Shown in pieces: positions 61,803-64,000 of a DNA stretch of 64,000 bases. The DNA is taken from assembly GCA_016197365.1 (NCBI GenBank), contig JACPVS010000021.1:310001-374000 (forward strand), written 5' to 3'. The notes under the pieces are model-generated. The model worked only from the letters and a program-made list of their open reading frames with translations. It was not told where the DNA came from and made no database searches. This stretch comes from Mycolicibacterium cosmeticum. GTDB lineage: Bacteria > Actinomycetota > Actinomycetes > Mycobacteriales > Mycobacteriaceae. The translations under genes and the position numbers were made by a program. Every line of letters begins with the position of its first letter. Position 1 is the first letter of the stretch.

Positions 61803-64000
61803 TCAGCTCCGGGCGATCTCTGCGCGCAGCGCGGCCAATGCCGCGTCGATACCCGCCGCCCCCTTGCCGGAACCCTGTGCCAGATCGGCCTTACCGCCCC
61901 CACGGCCGTTGACTGCCGCACCCAACTGCTTCACCAGGTCGTTCGCGCTCAGGCCCAGGTCCTGCGCGCTCGCGTTGACCGCGACCACGAACGGCACCGA
62001 GTCGTCCTCGCCCTCCGCGATGAGCGCCACGACGCCGGGCTCGGCGCCCAACTTGCCCTTGATGTCGCCGACCAGGCTGCGCAGGTCGCCCGCGGAGACC
62101 CCACCGGCCATCCGCTGGGCCACCAGCCGCACCTTGCCGACGGTCTCGGCACCGGCGGCGGCGTTGACCGCCGCGGCGCGGGCGTTGGCGAGGCGGACCC
62201 GGTCCAGTTCCTTCTCGGCGACCTTCAGCCGTTCCACCAGGTTGGCGACGCGGGCAGGCACCTCGTCGGACGGCACCTTCAGCGAGGACGCGAGTCCGGC
62301 CATCAGTGCGCGTTCCTTGGACAGGTGCCGGAACGATTCCAGGCCGACGTACGCCTCGACACGGCGCACACCGGAGCCGACGGAGGATTCGCCGAGCAGG
62401 GTGACGGGGCCGATCTGGGCGGAGCTGCGCACATGCGTGCCACCGCACAGTTCCAGGGAGAACGGTCCGCCGATCTCGACCACCCGGACCACCTCGGGAT
62501 AGTTCTCGCCGAACATCGCCATGGCGCCCATGGCCTTGGCCTGCTCCAGGCCGGTGTTGAAGGTGTTCACCGCGAAGTCGGACTGCACCGCTTCGTTGGC
62601 GACGGCCTCGACCTGCTCGCGCTGGGTCTCGGTCAGTGCGCCCTGGAAGTTGAAGTCGAACCGCAGGTAACCCGGACGGTTCAGCGATCCGGCCTGGACG
62701 GCGTTGGGCCCCAGGATCTGTCGCAACGCGGCGTGCACCATGTGGGTGCCCGAATGTCCCTGGGTGGCGCCGTGGCGCCACTGCGCGTCGACCTCGGCGG
62801 TGACGGTGTCACCCTCGACGAACTCACCGGACTCCACCGTGACCCGGTGCGCCCACAGGGTTTTCGCGATCTTCTGCACGTCGGTGACCGCCGCCTTGGC
62901 GGTGGCCGAGGAGCCGGTACCGATGATGGCGCCCTCGTCGGCGATCTGCCCGCCCGACTCGGCGTAGAACGGCGTGCGGTCCAGGATCAGCTCCACCCGC
63001 TGGCCCTGCGCGCTCTCGTGGTCGACCACCGGGACGCGCTTGCCTTCCACAAAGACACCGAGAATCGTTGCCTGCGAGGACAATTCGTCGAAGCCGGTAA
63101 ATTCGGTGGGTCCACCGTCCACCAGTTCCCGGTACGCGGACAGGTCGGCGTGGGCCTGCTTACGGGCCGCGGCGTCGGCCTTGGCGCGCTGCCGCTGCTC
63201 GGCCATCAGGCCGCGGAAACCCTCCTGGTCGACGGTCAGGCCGGCCTCGGCGGCCATCTCCAGTGTCAGGTCGATCGGGAATCCGTAGGTGTCGTGCAGG
63301 GTGAACGCGTCGGAGCCCGACAGCGTCGACTGTCCAGCCGCGCGGGTCGATTCGGCGGCGTCGTCGAACAGCTTGGAGCCGGCGGCCAGGGTGCGGTTGA
63401 ACGCAGTCTCCTCGGCCACCGCAATACGGTTGATGCGCTCGAAATCGGTGACCAGCTCGGGATAGGACGGGCCCATCTCGTCGCGCACGGTGGCCATCAG
63501 CTCGGCCATGATGGGGCGCTCCACGCCGAGCAGCTTGGCCGCCCGGATGATCCGGCGCAGCAACCGGCGCAGCACATAACCGCGGCCCTCGTTGCCGGGG
63601 GTGACGCCGTCGCCGATGATGATGGCCGCGGTGCGGCTGTGGTCGCCGATGATGCGGTAGCGCACGTCGTCATCGTGGCTGCCCTGACCGTATCCGCGCG
63701 GCGCGATGCCGGCGACCACGTCGATGACGGGGCGCACCAGGTCGGTCTCGTAGACGTTGTCGACGCCCTGCAACAGGCAGGCGATGCGCTCGACGCCCAT
63801 GCCGGTGTCGATGTTCTTGCGCGGCAGCGGGCCGAGGATCTCGAAGTTGTCCTTCGAGGTGCCCTCACCGCGCTCGTTCTGCATGAAGACGAGGTTCCAG
63901 ATCTCGATGTAGCGGTCCTCGTTGGCCTCGGGCCCGCCGTCGATGCCGTACTCGGGTCCGCGGTCGTAGTAGATCTCCGAGCAGGGCCCGCACGGCCCGG
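61803..64000 (-). CDS. alaS: Alanyl-tRNA synthetase, N-terminus beyond window
   Basis: 732 residues are visible; the class II catalytic domain start lies past base 64000. Seen are GPCGPCSEIYYDRGP, NLVFMQNERG, DTGMGVERIACLLQG (motif 3 region), the editing domain with zinc ligands in GHSGTHMVHAAL and ELCGGTHVRSSAQIG, and the C-terminal DHHA1 domain with GRGGGKADLAQGSGK. Charges tRNA-Ala and removes mischarged Ser/Gly. Confidence 0.97.
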   Translation of the reverse strand, partial: GPCGPCSEIYYDRGPEYGIDGGPEANEDRYIEIWNLVFMQNERGEGTSKDNFEILGPLPRKNIDTGMGVERIACLLQGVDNVYETDLVRPVIDVVAGIAPRGYGQGSHDDDVRYRIIGDHSRTAAIIIGDGVTPGNEGRGYVLRRLLRRIIRAAKLLGVERPIMAELMATVRDEMGPSYPELVTDFERINRIAVAEETAFNRTLAAGSKLFDDAAESTRAAGQSTLSGSDAFTLHDTYGFPIDLTLEMAAEAGLTVDQEGFRGLMAEQRQRAKADAAARKQAHADLSAYRELVDGGPTEFTGFDELSSQATILGVFVEGKRVPVVDHESAQGQRVELILDRTPFYAESGGQIADEGAIIGTGSSATAKAAVTDVQKIAKTLWAHRVTVESGEFVEGDTVTAEVDAQWRHGATQGHSGTHMVHAALRQILGPNAVQAGSLNRPGYLRFDFNFQGALTETQREQVEAVANEAVQSDFAVNTFNTGLEQAKAMGAMAMFGENYPEVVRVVEIGGPFSLELCGGTHVRSSAQIGPVTLLGESSVGSGVRRVEAYVGLESFRHLSKERALMAGLASSLKVPSDEVPARVANLVERLKVAEKELDRVRLANARAAAVNAAAGAETVGKVRLVAQRMAGGVSAGDLRSLVGDIKGKLGAEPGVVALIAEGEDDSVPFVVAVNASAQDLGLSANDLVKQLGAAVNGRGGGKADLAQGSGKGAAGIDAALAALRAEIARS

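Overview
The window comes from a high-GC mycobacterium, most likely a fast-growing Mycolicibacterium. The evidence is gene content and order that I recognise from memory of M. tuberculosis: lprG-P55 inside the riboflavin locus, mIHF-gmk-rpoZ-coaBC-metK, pyrR-pyrB-pyrC-(Rv1382-like)-carA-carB-pyrF, and nusB-efp-pepQ-aroB-aroK-aroC-aroE-mltG-ruvX-alaS. GTG starts and ATGA/GTGA overlaps are everywhere. I see no rRNA, tRNA, CRISPR array or insertion sequence. Many long ORFs on the strand opposite the real genes are GC-driven shadows and are left out.

Layout. 1-2826: a minus-strand trio, an unknown protein, then murL, then murD2 (cut by the window edge), an alternative route to D-glutamate in peptidoglycan. 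2866-3336: a GNAT. 3311-17416: riboflavin locus (Rv1417-like, ribH, ribBA, ribE, ribD, rpe) interrupted by a 2204-residue secreted repeat protein (5634-12248) and by the plus-strand lprG-P55 envelope-lipid pair. 17435-24928: rsmB, fmt, an inserted lemA-DUF2207 pair, degenerate priA and a YhhN membrane protein. 24927-28324: two esterases and a Baeyer-Villiger monooxygenase, a plausible ketone-to-ester-to-alcohol cassette. 28364-32216: metK, coaBC, rpoZ, gmk, mihF. 32616-33659: a DUF2330 protein where M. tuberculosis has a PE/PPE pair. 33647-42270: de novo pyrimidine operon with a PyrR RNA-binding site in its leader.

42339-51941 is accessory and lies between the block matching Rv1379-Rv1417 and the block matching Rv2532c-Rv2555c. 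It holds an MHS transporter, a small HTH-like protein, a serine hydrolase, and a tightly packed operon: GntR regulator, two-cluster ferredoxin, lipoprotein solute receptor with an extra C-terminal domain, ABC permease, ABC ATPase, and an AprA/fumarate-reductase-like flavoprotein fused to a HEAT-repeat tail. I regard this operon as the best candidate for an undescribed system: import of a small (probably sulfonate- or nitrate-like) compound coupled to a soluble flavin/iron-sulfur redox enzyme.

52119-64000 is a conserved block: a Rv2532c-like protein, nusB, efp, pepQ, a membrane protein, the shikimate genes aroB-aroK-aroC and aroE, a GNAT, a type 4 prepilin peptidase, mltG, ruvX and alaS (cut by the right edge). 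The aroQ gene expected beside aroB is not there.
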